Positions 17,315-28,560 of a DNA stretch of 64,000 bases are shown piece by piece. The stretch spans positions 121,830 through 185,829 of the forward strand of contig NZ_PJIZ01000001.1 in NCBI RefSeq assembly GCF_021596505.1. The letters are read 5' to 3'. The notes beneath the pieces are model-generated. The model searched no databases, was not told where the DNA came from, and saw only the letters and a program-made list of their open reading frames with translations. Within the stretch, counting starts at the first letter, position 1. Each line of letters begins with the position of its first letter. This DNA comes from Nostoc sp. CMAA1605. GTDB taxonomy: Bacteria > Cyanobacteriota > Cyanobacteriia > Cyanobacteriales > Nostocaceae. The position numbers and the translations under genes were made by a program.

Positions 17315-20300
17315 ATGGAAACTAGATATCATCAGTCAAATAAACCAAATAACTACAAAATTGTCAACTCTCTAAATACTCAGTTTGACAATTTTAGTCA
17401 CACAGAAACACCACAACGTCTGCATTACTTTTTTGAAAACCGATGTGATGTTAGTCCTGATGCGGTGGCTTTGATATGCGATACTGAGTTGCTCACCTAT
17501 GAAGAACTTGATGTACGAGCCAATCAGTTAGCCCATTACTTAGTCAGTCAAGGTATCAATCAAGGGACAGAATTGGCATTCTGCTGGAACGCTCAATTAA
17601 TACCTATGTGACGTTGCTGGCTATACTTAAGAGTGGCGCAGCTTTCATCCCTCTAGATGGGTCTTTTCCCCAAGATAGAATCACCTTTATTGCAGAAAAC
17701 GCATCCCTGAATTTACTGATTAGCACCAGAAAATTCAGTGAACTAACTGCTGGAGTTGGCTGTCAAGTATTGATGTTGGATGCTGTAACCGAAGATATTG
17801 CCAAACAGCCGAAAACGCGGATTTTGTTGTCAGATGCACAAGACGAACTCTGTTACATTATCTATACTTCCGGCTCGACTGGCAGACCTAAAGGTGTGGC
17901 TGTCAATCACTCTAATATATGCAGCTTTATCTCTATTTGTACACCAATCTATGGCGTAAAAAGTTGCGATCGCATTTATCAAGGAATCATCATCGCCTTT
18001 GATTTCTCCATTGAGGAAATTTGGCCTACCTTCGCTGTGGGAGCTACTTTAATTGTCGCCCCTAACGATCATCGCAAAATCGGCTCAGACTTGGCTGATT
18101 TCTTGATTGAACAGCAGGTAACAATGCTCTACTGTGTTCCTACCCTCCTAGCAACAGTAGATAAAGATGTCCCCTCCATCCATACTTTAATAGTTGGTGG
18201 TGAAGCCTGTCCCCAGGACTTAGTGAAGCGTTGGAGTATTGGCGGACGGCGGATGCTAAATACTTACGGGCCTACTGAAACAACAGTTACAGCCCTGTGG
18301 ACGGAATTAGTTCCAGACAAACCAGTAACTATCGGTAAACCCCTACCATACTACAGCGTTTATATTCTCGATGAGTCTTTACAAGAAGTTCCACCAGGTG
18401 AGATTGGAGAAATCTGCATTGGGGGAATTGGTGTCACCCAGGGTTATGTAAATCTTCCCGAAAAAACTGCTGCTAAGTTTATCCCCAACCCCTTTGCGTT
18501 AGGTGAGCAAGAAGAAAAACTATATCGTAGTGGTGATTTAGGTCGATTTACACCAGATGGTGAAATAGAATATTTAGGGCGCATTGACCATCAAGTCAAG
18601 ATTCGGGGTTATCGTATTGAACTGACAGAAATTGAAGCAGTTTTACTAGAGGATCAAGAAGTAGAGAATGCTATTGTCTCTCTGGTATCTATTAATGATG
18701 CAGATAAAGAATTAGTTGCTTATATCACGCTACATATTCCTGTAGCTGATGCGGAAACTCTAAAATATCGCCTGTATAACTCCCTGAGTAACCGTCTGCC
18801 TAACTACATGGTGCCAGCATTCATAGAAATCTTGGATGCTATTCCCACATTACCCAATGGTAAAGCCGACCGTTCTCAGCTACCAATTCCCACTACCAAG
18901 AGAGTCAGTAAAAACTCTTGTTTATATGTGCCACCAGCTACAGAGCTTGAACAAGAACTAGCTAATGCTTGGGGTCAGATTTTTGCAAATGACAATATTT
19001 CTGTTGAAGAAGACTTCTTTGCGGATTTAGGTGGTCATTCTCTGTTTGCGGCGCGGATCATCTCTAACTTAAGACAGCAACCAGCATTACAGCATCTTTC
19101 CATTGCTGATTTATATTCCCACACAACTATTAGATCCCTTGCCAATCACATTGAGAGCATCCAAAAACAACACACTGCATCTGCTCAGTTAAGTCCACGT
19201 ACAGTTAGACATCATAGCAACTTGCGAGTTTGGTTGAGTGGCAGCATACAAATAGTTATGCTCTATCTCGTCTTTATTGTTTTCGGAATGCCATTCATCT
19301 TACTATTAGGGAATTTCAATGAATGGTCATCACCACTACAAGTCTTGATTGAAATCAGCGAATTTGCTTTGATGTGGTTTGTAATTAGTCTCACACTCCC
19401 CATCATTGCTAAATGGTTGCTCATTGGTAAGTTTCGCCCTGGTCGTTACCCGTTGTGGGGCTGGTATTATTGCCGTTGGTGGCTAGTGAGAAAGATTATA
19501 GATGTTGCCCCACTTGACTATCTAGCGGGTTCACCTCTCATGCCTTTATATATGCGGTTATTGGGTGGAAAGATTGGTGAAGGCTGTCACATCGGCACGA
19601 AAGATTTACATCTACCTGATTTAATCACAATTGAAGACGGAGTGAGCATCGGCTATGGTGTCCAGGTACAGCCTTTTATAGTGGAAGATGGATGGTTATA
19701 CCAAGCATCTATAAAGATTGGAGCTAATAGCTTTATTGGGACTAATTCAGTAGTCATGCTTGGTAGTCATGTAGGTCGGGGAGTGCAGTTAGATGAACAG
19801 TCTTTGGTAGCACAAAACCAAGTAATTCCAGATTATCAGGTCTGGGCTGGCTCACCCTCCCAACCAACTACCGATGCTGATCCGATTTTGCAGGAAATGA
19901 ACCATCGCAAAACTCCCTCGGTGCAATTGTCGCCAAGACTTTGGATGGGTTTTGTCGCTGGATTTATCTTGTTTAATGCTTTACCGTTCATCATATTCAT
20001 TCCAGGTTTAATCTTGGAATATGCTGTATCCCAAGGAAAACTACTCAACGGTCTTTTATATACACCCATTGCCGGTTTATTGTATGGACTGACAACCTGT
20101 GCTGTAGTCGCCTTGGGTAAATGGTTGGTAATGCCCAATACTCGTCCTGGCATTTTTCCCGAAAATTCTGGTTTTGGTCTGCGTAAGTGGCTGGCTGACA
20201 AGTTTATGTTTACGAGTTTGTCACTAACTAACACCCTCTACGCCACCCTTTATACTATGCCTTGGCTGCGTCTGTTGGGGGCGAAAGTAGGGCCGAGATC

Positions 20301-21312
20301 AGAAGTTTCCACTGTATCGCAGATTGATCCTAACTTGCTGAGATTGGGTAGTGAAAGTTTTGTCGCTGACTTTGCAACGATTGGGGCAGCTAAATATTAC
20401 AATGGCTTTTTCGCCTTGGGAGCTACTGAAATTGGTAGTCGTTCCTTTGTGGGTAACGCGGCTTTAGTCCCTAGCAGCACATATCTGGGTGATCATAGCT
20501 TAATTGGGGTGTTGTCTGTGCCACCGAAAAAACCAGTGTCTTCTGGTTCATCATGGCTGGGTTCACCAGCAATTTTCCTCCCACGTCGTCAGCAAGATGA
20601 GTGTTTTGATGAAAGAGTAACTTTCCGTCCACCGCTAAAACTGGTTATGGGTCGCCTTGCTATTGAGTTTGTGCGAATTGTTCTACCCCTAACCCTCATA
20701 TATGTGCTGTTCATCGAGAATTCTATGGGGTTATTTTGGCTAACATCAGCAGTCTCAACACCAATGCTGATAGTTTTGTCACCAGCATTATTTATGGGGT
20801 CTGCGTTTTTAGTAACTCTATTTGTAGCGATGTTGAAATGGGTGGTAGTTGGACGCTATCGACCGCGTGTAGAGCCTTTGTGGTCTATTTTTGTACGACG
20901 TACAGAGTTTATCACTGGCTTATACGAAACTGTCGCTGTACCATTTTTACTCAGATGGTTGACTGGTACACCATTAATAGCACCGATTTTAGGTTTATTT
21001 GGGGCAAAAATAGGTCGCAGAGTTTACATGGAGACTACGTATTTAACCGAGTTTGATTTAGTGCGGGTTGCTGATGATGCGGCGATCGCTAATTTAGTAT
21101 CTCTGCAAACTCACTTGTTTGAAGACCGCGTGATGAAAATGTCCAAATTAAGAATTGGTCGCGGTTGCAGTATTGGGCCTCGCGCTATAGTTCTGTATGA
21201 CTCGGAAATGGAAGCTGGAGCAAAATTAGATGCTTTATCTCTAGTGATGAAGGGTGAAATGCTACCATTTCAGAGCCATTGGCAAGGTATTCCATCTCGC
21301 GCAGTTAACTAA
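17315..21312 (+). pseudogene. NRPS-like Pls/PosA-type gene split by a 1-base frameshift
   Basis: The first frame (17315-17611) gives the start of an adenylation domain. The second (usable from about 17581) continues it as LLERSINTYVTLLAILKSG. One base lost near 17579 would explain the break. Downstream are YTSGSTGRPKG, NTYGPTET, YLGRIDHQVKIRGYR and LPNGKADRSQ, then a carrier domain with the phosphopantetheine Ser in LGGHS (codon 19039). About 700 residues with several membrane segments and left-handed beta-helix repeats follow. That layout is the Pls/PosA family, related to epsilon-poly-lysine synthetase. It may be a true pseudogene or a sequencing error; the long intact second part favours recent loss or error. 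Its link to the peptide pathway is unclear. Confidence 0.75.
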
Positions 21313-21336
21313 GGCTGACTCACTTTTATAAATGAT

Positions 21337-21364
21337 GTAGAGACGTTGCACCCAACGTCTCTAC
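21337..21364 (+). terminator. Hairpin after the NRPS-like gene
   Basis: Arms gtagagacgtt (21337-21347) and aacgtctctac (21354-21364) pair perfectly 25 bp after the stop codon. The same palindrome occurs at 36431-36458 in a gap, so it is also a dispersed repeat. No T-run follows directly, so a terminator role is tentative. Confidence 0.5.
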
Positions 21365-21400
21365 AGTCCAGAACAAAGCACTAGCATATTTTTTCTGTAG

Positions 21401-21459
21401 GGTGTGTGACGCTGCGAAAGTATTTAAACGTAGTCATGAAACTTATAGCGTCACGCACC
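21401..21459. repeat. REP-like palindromic repeat, GGTGTGTGACGCT family
   Basis: Arms ggtgtgtgacgct (21401-21413) and agcgtcacgcacc (21447-21459) differ by one base change that keeps a G:T pair. Same family as 12928-13007 and 46065-46129. Confidence 0.7.
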
Positions 21460-21916
21460 AAGCATTAATTACGATACTTGCGTAATTCCTGATTTTTAGA
21501 AATTTTATCAATTAATCTTGGACAAAATCAGCAAAATTGAGTAATAAAATAAGTCATTTCTGGCTAAAAATGCTGTAGTGAATCCTCAAAATAGTGCATT
21601 TAGTTGTTTTTTATTAAAGAGTATTATGCAGTAGTAGGTAAAACCCAGGAATCGATAACCCTATTTTGGTAATGGAAAATCAATTATAATCCATTACCAA
21701 CAATTTCTTAAATTAATCACCATCTGATTTTATTCCTCCTCTCTAAATCAAGTTCTGTCAAAATTCAAAATCATTGACAGGATTTTTCTTAATTAATTGA
21801 TAATTTAAAGACAGCAATTTTGATGATTGCTCAAATTTTAAGACCTTTGAATTAAATAATCATAAGTCAATTTCCTCCACGAATATAACTTTAATAAAGC
21901 TAAAGGGATTGATGAT

Positions 21917-22642
21917 GTGCTACAGCCATTTAAATTATTAGGTTACACAATGACACTATCAGAATTAATTAAACCACGATTTTTTCAGGGTGTAGCGTTA
22001 TTTTCCGCATTTACAATTATCAGTATTCCTACTACAGTAGGAGCATCCGAGCAGAACTTTAATCATAATCAACAATTTGAACTCTTACAAACTGAGATTA
22101 CACAACAGGATCTCAAAAACATTGAGGAGTTAGTTAGTATCGCTGAACGTAATTCTGCCGACATACTAGACGCACAAGCAGCCAGAGGTTTAAGTCCTTT
22201 TAATGATGTGATGAGTATTAGTTTCTCTGGAACGACATACGGATCATTTGACAATTATCAAGAGTTTTACATTGGGATTACAGTTAACCCTATTAGGCTC
22301 TTAACTGCTACTCAACAATCATCTGTTCTCAAAGCTCGTTGGCTAGAAGCAAAACGTCAAAAAAGAGTTGCTATAGTCCAGCATTACATTGAATATCTAC
22401 AAGCACGTCAAGCTGCAAAAATTGCAGCTTACCAAATGCAAAAGTTTTCTGATAATTCAAGTATTGCCAGTGTTAATATGCAGCCTCAACAGCAGATTAA
22501 TCATATTGGCAATGCAGATTATGTTGCTGCTGTCACAGAAAGACTCAATACAAATACACGGGAACGAATAGCTTTAGAACAATTAGCTGCGAGTGTCGGT
22601 TTATCACCACAGGCAACAACTACCATTATTAATAAACCATAA
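21917..22642 (+). CDS. Small exported protein of unknown family
   Basis: The frame opens with a GTG at 21917 and has an ATG at 21950 (MTLSELIKPRF), which gives a cleaner signal peptide: basic start, hydrophobic VALFSAFTIISIPT, then VGA-SEQ as likely cleavage site. The mature part of about 200 residues is mostly helical and Gln/Ala-rich (QHYIEYLQARQAAKIAAYQMQK), somewhat like a fragment of a TolC-type outer membrane channel, but too short to be one. It lies 48 bp before LanM 1 on the same strand. A periplasmic role in export is a guess. Confidence 0.6.
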   Translation: MLQPFKLLGYTMTLSELIKPRFFQGVALFSAFTIISIPTTVGASEQNFNHNQQFELLQTEITQQDLKNIEELVSIAERNSADILDAQAARGLSPFNDVMSISFSGTTYGSFDNYQEFYIGITVNPIRLLTATQQSSVLKARWLEAKRQKRVAIVQHYIEYLQARQAAKIAAYQMQKFSDNSSIASVNMQPQQQINHIGNADYVAAVTERLNTNTRERIALEQLAASVGLSPQATTTIINKP

Positions 22643-22690
22643 ATTACATTGTTTTATTAAAGTTTTCGATCATTCAAAAATAAAATCTAT

Positions 22691-25600
22691 ATGCAGAACT
22701 ACTCTACTTTAATCAATTTAACATCTAACAATCAGAATGAGACTAATATCTCAATAACCACACAAGACCTACTAGAAATTGTCGAAAAATCTAGCAGCAT
22801 TTGGGAAAGGCTGGATGGACGTTTTATCACTGAAGATGCTGAAACAGATCAAGAGTTAATTCAAACTCGTTTAGATAAATGGTGTCAATTTATAGCTAAA
22901 GGAGATGAGCAAAAATTTAGCCAACGTCTAGCTGTTGATAAACTAGATATTAATATTGTTCGACCTGCTTTAGATAAGGTTAGTCTCATAGACCATACTG
23001 AATTACCCAAGTGGACTGACACATTAAAGCAAGCAATGATAGTTGCTGGCTCTATTGCTGGGGAAATTTTTGATGAGACGAATTCAGCAAAATATTCTTA
23101 TATAGATATCCAAAATCCCCTGCCATTTCAAGAAATACTTATACCATTTATTGAAGTAGCCAAACAAAAATTAATTGCTCGTTTAGGTTGTCGCAAGCCA
23201 TTATTATCTCATGATGCTCAAGCTCAAATAGAGCGTAATCTTATCAATAAATTGAGTGATCTTTTAGCTGAATGCTTAAATGTTGAATTTACATTATTTC
23301 GTTCTTATCGTAGTTCTGGACTAAATCACCTGATCCAGAAATTGCAAGGAAATTTTGCTAATTACAAGTATCAGAACTTTGTCAAAAAAATACTAGATAA
23401 TCAACTATTATCCTTTTTTAAGGAATATAGTGTTGCAGCTAGATTGGCAGCGACAGTTACGGATTTATGGGTAGAAACTGTAGAAGAATTTCTCCTAAGA
23501 TTGGCTTCAGACTGGGATGAAATTACACAAAATTTCTCACCAGATCAAGAACTTGAACAAGTAATCAATATTGAAGGTGGACTTTCCGATCCTCATAATC
23601 GTGGGCGTTCAGTAATGATAGTGCAGTTTGCTTCTGGACTAAAATTAGTCTACAAACCAAAAGACTTAGGTTTAGAACAGGCTTATTTTGAATTTCTGAA
23701 TTGGATAAATCAACAGGGAATCACTTTCCCTTTAAAGTTACTGAAAATTCTCAACTGTTCTACTCACGGTTGGATGGAATTTGTTGAGGCGTTACCTTGT
23801 GAAAATCAACAAGCTGTGAATCGCTATTATCAGCGTGCAGGGATGGTATTGTGTATTGCCTACGTTTTAAGGGGAACAGATTTTCATTATGAGAACATCA
23901 TTGCATCTGGAGAACAACCAGTTCTCATAGATTTAGAAACTCTCCTTAATCCCGAAATCACGAATCAGGATATTGATGATGCGGTATCCAAATTAAGATA
24001 TAAACTAGGCAATTCCGTATCTGCTACAGCTTTATTACCAGGAGCGTGTATTCCTGTTGGGCAAACTAGTAATCTCGCAATAGACATAGGTGGACTAAAA
24101 GACGCAAGTGAAGATAGTCTTCCTTTATTAAAATTTGTCTGGAATTACATTAATACCGATGGGATGGTAATGGAGGTACAAGAAGATACCAATCATGACT
24201 TGAAAAAGCCAAAAAACCAACCTTTTGGCAATGCTATTGATACCTCTTTGAAAAACCATAGTCAAGAATTAATAGATGGTTTTCAGCAAATGTATGGATT
24301 TTTCCGAAAATATCAAGAGGATTTATTAGCAGAAGATAGTCCGATCAAGCTATTTAAAAATCATAAATTACGTATTGTCTTGCGGAATACGCAACTTTAC
24401 TTCAATATATTGTCTAACTCCTTGCGTTGTCAGTATCTTCGAGATGGTGTAGAACGTAGTATTCAGCTAGATGTTATCAGCAAAGGATTTATTTCTCTAT
24501 CAGATGAGCAACATCCTTTATGGAGAATCATCGCACCGGAAAAACAGGCTTTAGAACAACTAGATATTCCCTATGTTACTGGAAATGCCAACAGCAAAGC
24601 TATCACCATTAATTCAGAAACAACTATTGATAATTTTTTCGAGGTTTGTGGTTATGATGCCGTTATTCAGCGTTTACAGCAACTGAGTGACGAAGATTTA
24701 GTCCACCAAATTAAGATTATTAACGCTGCACTCTACTCTAATCTGAGTGTAGAGGATTTGTGTAGTTCCGTGTTGGAGACACCAAATCTGAGTGTTAGGG
24801 AAAACACTGTTATTTCTTTAACAAACGATACTATTTTAGAGCAGGCGATCGCCATCGGTAAAGAAATCCAGCAACAAGCGATTTTTAGTGATGCTCAAGA
24901 TGCGGCTTGGGCAGGAATGAAATACCAGAGTAATATTCAAAAGTTTCAACTGTTGCCCCTCGATTTTAGTTTATATGATGGCAATTGTGGTATAGCTCTA
25001 TTTTTGGCAGCATTAGCAAATGTCACCAATCAGTCAGAGTTTAAGGAACTAGCATTAGGATCTATATATTTATTACGCCAAGCTTTAATAGAAAAAGACC
25101 CATCTTTTCAGGAAATTATGATTAAAAATATGGGTCTTGGCGGTGCTAGAGGTGTAGCCTCTATAGTTTATACTCTGGTACAAATTTCAGAATTTTTAGG
25201 TGAAACAAAGTTAATTGATGATGCTAAAAAAATAGCCTCTTGGCTCACACTAGATACAACTGCTGACAACCAAATGCCAGGCATATTAGATGGTACTGCT
25301 AGTATTATTCTGAGTCTATTAGCTTTATATGAAGTTACTAAAGAACCAGAAACTCTAGTACAAGCCACTAACTGGGGTCAGCATTTGTTAGATTTACGGC
25401 AAAATGCAAATAGCGTTGATCAAGTATGGCTAAACTCTAACGAAGAAGCAGAGGTATTGATAGGATTTTCTCAAGGTATAGCGGGTATTGCTTATACATT
25501 ATTGCGCTTGTATGCAGCTACTCAAAATGTAGTGTTTTTATCAGCAGCACAAGCAGCTATTAGCTACGAGCAGAATTATCTCACTGAAAAAGGTGATTTA

Positions 25601-26038
25601 CTAGATATTAGTAGCTTATCATTGTCGTCTATTAATAGTTGGTGTCATGGTTTAGCTGGAATTACTCTTGCTCGTCTAGGAACTTTCAGAATTCTGAATA
25701 CAAATGAAATTTCCCAAGAGATAGATAATAATTTGTCAAAAGTTCTCAAAGGCAACTTAGAGCCATTAGATAGCCTCTGCTGTGGTAGTTTTGGATATCT
25801 AGAAGTATTGTTATTAGCATCTGAGCAATTAGAGCGTCCAGAACTTTTAGAAACTGCACGTCAAAAGATAGTTTTAGCCTTGCACAGAAAACAGCAAAAT
25901 AGGTCTTTTCAACTGCTTCCTAAATTATCTCCAGATGTTTATCATCCAGGCTTTGCTCAAGGAAAGGCTGGTATTGGCTATGCTTTGCTAAGATTTCTAT
26001 ATCCTCAAAGATTACCATCTGTACTATTATGGCAATAA
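22691..26038 (+). CDS. Class II lanthipeptide synthetase LanM 1, all zinc ligands present
   Basis: The 1115-residue protein has an N-terminal dehydratase domain with D397-x-H399-x2-N402 (TDFHYEN), D414-x-E416 (DLET) and RNTQLY. In LanM enzymes these phosphorylate and eliminate Ser/Thr to Dha/Dhb. The C-terminal LanC-like cyclase keeps the three Cys zinc ligands: C985 in WCHG and C1030-C1031 in CCG. GxxxG-type repeats (GIAGIAYTLLRL, GKAGIGYALLRF) line the barrel. The zinc site normally activates Cys for ring closure, yet none of the precursors here has Cys. It may use precursors encoded elsewhere or act mainly as a dehydratase. A strong terminator follows. Confidence 0.92.
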   Translation: MQNYSTLINLTSNNQNETNISITTQDLLEIVEKSSSIWERLDGRFITEDAETDQELIQTRLDKWCQFIAKGDEQKFSQRLAVDKLDINIVRPALDKVSLIDHTELPKWTDTLKQAMIVAGSIAGEIFDETNSAKYSYIDIQNPLPFQEILIPFIEVAKQKLIARLGCRKPLLSHDAQAQIERNLINKLSDLLAECLNVEFTLFRSYRSSGLNHLIQKLQGNFANYKYQNFVKKILDNQLLSFFKEYSVAARLAATVTDLWVETVEEFLLRLASDWDEITQNFSPDQELEQVINIEGGLSDPHNRGRSVMIVQFASGLKLVYKPKDLGLEQAYFEFLNWINQQGITFPLKLLKILNCSTHGWMEFVEALPCENQQAVNRYYQRAGMVLCIAYVLRGTDFHYENIIASGEQPVLIDLETLLNPEITNQDIDDAVSKLRYKLGNSVSATALLPGACIPVGQTSNLAIDIGGLKDASEDSLPLLKFVWNYINTDGMVMEVQEDTNHDLKKPKNQPFGNAIDTSLKNHSQELIDGFQQMYGFFRKYQEDLLAEDSPIKLFKNHKLRIVLRNTQLYFNILSNSLRCQYLRDGVERSIQLDVISKGFISLSDEQHPLWRIIAPEKQALEQLDIPYVTGNANSKAITINSETTIDNFFEVCGYDAVIQRLQQLSDEDLVHQIKIINAALYSNLSVEDLCSSVLETPNLSVRENTVISLTNDTILEQAIAIGKEIQQQAIFSDAQDAAWAGMKYQSNIQKFQLLPLDFSLYDGNCGIALFLAALANVTNQSEFKELALGSIYLLRQALIEKDPSFQEIMIKNMGLGGARGVASIVYTLVQISEFLGETKLIDDAKKIASWLTLDTTADNQMPGILDGTASIILSLLALYEVTKEPETLVQATNWGQHLLDLRQNANSVDQVWLNSNEEAEVLIGFSQGIAGIAYTLLRLYAATQNVVFLSAAQAAISYEQNYLTEKGDLLDISSLSLSSINSWCHGLAGITLARLGTFRILNTNEISQEIDNNLSKVLKGNLEPLDSLCCGSFGYLEVLLLASEQLERPELLETARQKIVLALHRKQQNRSFQLLPKLSPDVYHPGFAQGKAGIGYALLRFLYPQRLPSVLLWQ

Positions 26039-26053
26039 TATTACAGCAGTAAA

Positions 26054-26088
26054 AAAAAGCAAGTTACGTAACAGGTAACTTGCTTTTT
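26054..26088. terminator. Bidirectional intrinsic terminator between LanM 1 and the reductase-like gene
   Basis: A perfect 14-bp stem (aaaaagcaagttac at 26054-26067 and gtaacttgcttttt at 26075-26088) with a 7-nt loop has A-tract and T-tract on its two sides. It can end transcripts of the two convergent genes. Confidence 0.88.
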
Positions 26089-26121
26089 GTATGGGTTCGA
26101 GTTTGATCAACAACTCGATTA

Positions 26122-27120
26122 CTAATTTTTTCCTTGACGAACTAGCCGGAATAATTCTCTAGCAGGTAAATTCTTAATATCAATATTATACCGAACCATA
26201 TCAGAATATAAATTGAGGTAATCAATCTCTTTAGGAGAAAGTTTGCCTTGCTGCACTGCTGCGATCGCCTGATCAATTTCCTCTCTGTTTGTCACCCCCA
26301 TCAAAACAACATCTACACAGTTTTGTGATAAGGAATAACGATAAAAATCAGGTATATCAGGCCGCCAACACCACTCAGGCAATGTTGGATGTGGGATTAT
26401 ATGTTCCCCTATAGATTTAAAAGTCACGATTCCTGAACGTTGTGGATCTTCTGGATCTAAGTTTGCAAAGATTTTTTTCTGTGCTGTTCTGTGCGCTGGA
26501 TTATTTCTCACCATCATCACATCTAAATAAGGGTGGTTCAGCCATGCTTGAGCATGATTGAGATTGTGAAATGATGCACCTATATAACGAACAGCACCCA
26601 TTTTTTTCAGCCGTTCAGATACCCCGTAAGTCTCTTCTACAAATCTTTGGTATACTGTGTTTGGCCCTCTTAAGTGCGGAGAATGCTCTAAGCAATCTTG
26701 GATCACTACAGCATCGCGATCGCCAACCCAGCCCCAAAATAATACATCGATATAATCAATTCCCAATTCTTCAAATTGGTCAATCAAAATACCAAATAAA
26801 GATTCTGGACTCTTAATATAAGTCACCGTCGCTAAAACTACTTTTTCCCGCACAGAAGAACCACGCCCACACAGTTGACGTAGAGCATCTGCCATATTTA
26901 TATAAGTATAATGATGCAAATCACTTGAATAGAAAAAGTAGTTAATTCCTTGCTCAAACGCATAAATTGTATCTTCACTAGAAATACCACCTCCACCACC
27001 TATACCCAAACAACTGACTGTTAAATCAGTACGCCCTAGCTGGCGATAAAAAGGCAAACTAGGATGACTGTTAGCGGATAAATAATTATCAGATTTAACT
27101 ACAGAAATTAGTTGTTGCAT
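26122..27120 (-). CDS. Aldo/keto-reductase-fold protein lacking the usual catalytic tetrad
   Basis: The opening (FYRQLGRTDLTVSCLGIGGGG), EELGIDYIDVLFWG and MGAVRYIGASFHN match the aldo/keto reductase barrel, and 332 residues is a normal size. The active site does not match. Where the family has FDTA, this has FFYS, so Asp is missing. REKVVLATV has Val where the catalytic Lys stands (ATK). DVLFWGWV has Gly where the His of LHW stands. The fold could have become a binding or scaffold protein, or use another chemistry. It lies between LanM 1 and the minus-strand precursors. Reduction of Dha to D-Ala would be attractive but is not supported by these residues. Confidence 0.8.
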   Translation of the reverse strand: MQQLISVVKSDNYLSANSHPSLPFYRQLGRTDLTVSCLGIGGGGGISSEDTIYAFEQGINYFFYSSDLHHYTYINMADALRQLCGRGSSVREKVVLATVTYIKSPESLFGILIDQFEELGIDYIDVLFWGWVGDRDAVVIQDCLEHSPHLRGPNTVYQRFVEETYGVSERLKKMGAVRYIGASFHNLNHAQAWLNHPYLDVMMVRNNPAHRTAQKKIFANLDPEDPQRSGIVTFKSIGEHIIPHPTLPEWCWRPDIPDFYRYSLSQNCVDVVLMGVTNREEIDQAIAAVQQGKLSPKEIDYLNLYSDMVRYNIDIKNLPARELFRLVRQGKN

Positions 27121-27395
27121 AAACTTGATTCACTGCCATCACTTTTTAGTTAAAAAGAGGGGGGAGTTGATTGACAATTCCCCCAATATATAGACATTTA
27201 CGATGTTATAGAAGTTGTGCTTCTTGCATTCATGGTCAAGGATTGAACATGGACTTAAAGTAGGATAATTTAAGGCTATTTACAAATGTTAAATCTGATT
27301 ATTTTATGCCTAATATATGATAAAATTAATAACAGATTAACCTTTGTCACTAACCTAACAAAAATTATCCTAGAAATCATGAATTAGCAAGTTTA

Positions 27396-27824
27396 TTAGC
27401 CTTTGGTATACAGAGCTGAAACGTAGCTTGCACTTACTGCGGATGCACCCAGTCCTGAAGAATAGACTTTATGGGAAAGCTTTTTAGTATCTTTTGATGG
27501 ATTCAATACCCTAGAAACAGCTCTGCTAATAGCAGAAACACTAGCACCAGCAAGCAATTCTAGTTCTTCCGCAGAAATATCAGCTAACTCTTCTGCTTCA
27601 AACTGCGGACGCATAGGCAGAACAAAATACAAGTTTGTTGGAGTTTCTTCCAGAACTTGTACACTCACTTCTGCGGGTATTTCTACATCAAATTCCCGTG
27701 CGATTACCGCTTTAGGATTTTCGAGTAACTCTTGCTTGTAAGCGTCACTCTTCCAAGCTCTAGCAATGATTTTTGCTTCTAGATTTTCTTGGTTATTTTC
27801 TAGAATTTGTTCTTGTTCGTTCAT
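27396..27824 (-). CDS. NHLP-leader RiPP precursor, Ser-rich core
   Basis: The 142-residue peptide has the NHLP leader (IIARAWKSDAYKQELLENPK, VLPMRPQF) and the leader end ELELLAGA. The core of about 50 residues starts SVSAISRAVSRVL. It is rich in Ser, Ala, Val and Lys, has many dehydratable Ser/Thr and no Cys. It is the most downstream of three minus-strand precursors with nearly identical leaders, consistent with local duplication and core divergence. Confidence 0.88.
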   Translation of the reverse strand: MNEQEQILENNQENLEAKIIARAWKSDAYKQELLENPKAVIAREFDVEIPAEVSVQVLEETPTNLYFVLPMRPQFEAEELADISAEELELLAGASVSAISRAVSRVLNPSKDTKKLSHKVYSSGLGASAVSASYVSALYTKG

Positions 27825-27941
27825 TTTATTTTCCTTAGTTCGATGATGGATTGAGTAATTAGCTTTGCAGAATATGGGCGATAGCTTTTGATAATTTTTG
27901 TAGTGAAGTTATATCAAGAACTATCTGAACAATTGCATTTT

Positions 27942-28412
27942 TTATCTTTTTCCACCGCCACCAACACCTGCGGAAACACCTGCGGAAACCACTGATGCTC
28001 CCGTGTATTGAACGGATTTGTTGTTTGACACGGCTCTTGTAGCGTTTGATACAGCATTTGATGCTTGTTTTGACCAGTTCTTGGTAATAGCAACAGAGAT
28101 AGAAACAGCTCTACTAATAGCAGCAGCACTAGCACCAGCGAGCATTTCTAGTTCTTCCTCAGAAACATCAGCTAACTCTCCTGCTTCAAACTGCGGACGC
28201 ATAGGTAGTACAAAATACAAGTTTGTTGGAGTTTCTTCCAGAACTTGTACACTCACTTCTGCGGGTAATTCCACATTAAATTCCCGTGCGATCACTGCTT
28301 TAGGATTTTCGAGTAACTCTTGCTTATAAGCGTCATTCTTCCAAGCTCTAGCAATGATTTTTGCTTCTAGATTTTCTTGGCTATTTTCTAGGATTTGTTC
28401 TTGTTCGCTCAT
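27942..28412 (-). CDS. NHLP-leader RiPP precursor, long Ser/Ala/Val/Gly core
   Basis: The 156-residue peptide shares the leader of its neighbours and ends it at EMLAGA. It has the longest core of the set, over 60 residues, starting SAAAISRAVSISVAITK and ending in a Gly-rich tail VGGGGKR. There are many Ser/Thr and no Cys. It starts in the same SAISRAVS-like way as the previous precursor, so those two cores share ancestry. Confidence 0.88.
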   Translation of the reverse strand: MSEQEQILENSQENLEAKIIARAWKNDAYKQELLENPKAVIAREFNVELPAEVSVQVLEETPTNLYFVLPMRPQFEAGELADVSEEELEMLAGASAAAISRAVSISVAITKNWSKQASNAVSNATRAVSNNKSVQYTGASVVSAGVSAGVGGGGKR

Positions 28413-28560
28413 TTTTTTTCTCCTTAGTTCAATAATGGATGGATTAGTGAAATTTTGTGGGTCTTATGGTGATAAGTCTGAAAAGCAGTTACATACTTTT
28501 CTATGAAGTACAAAAGAAGCAGATAATGCTGGATAAATTACCTTCTTCTGACATCTCTAG

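Larger units (their letters stand above)
21313..21916. other. Gap with two palindromic repeats
   Basis: This roughly 600-bp gap holds the GTAGAGACGTT hairpin at 21337-21364 and the REP-like palindrome at 21401-21459. The remainder (21460-21916) is AT-rich and probably carries the promoter for the exported protein and LanM 1. I see no gene in it. Confidence 0.5.
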
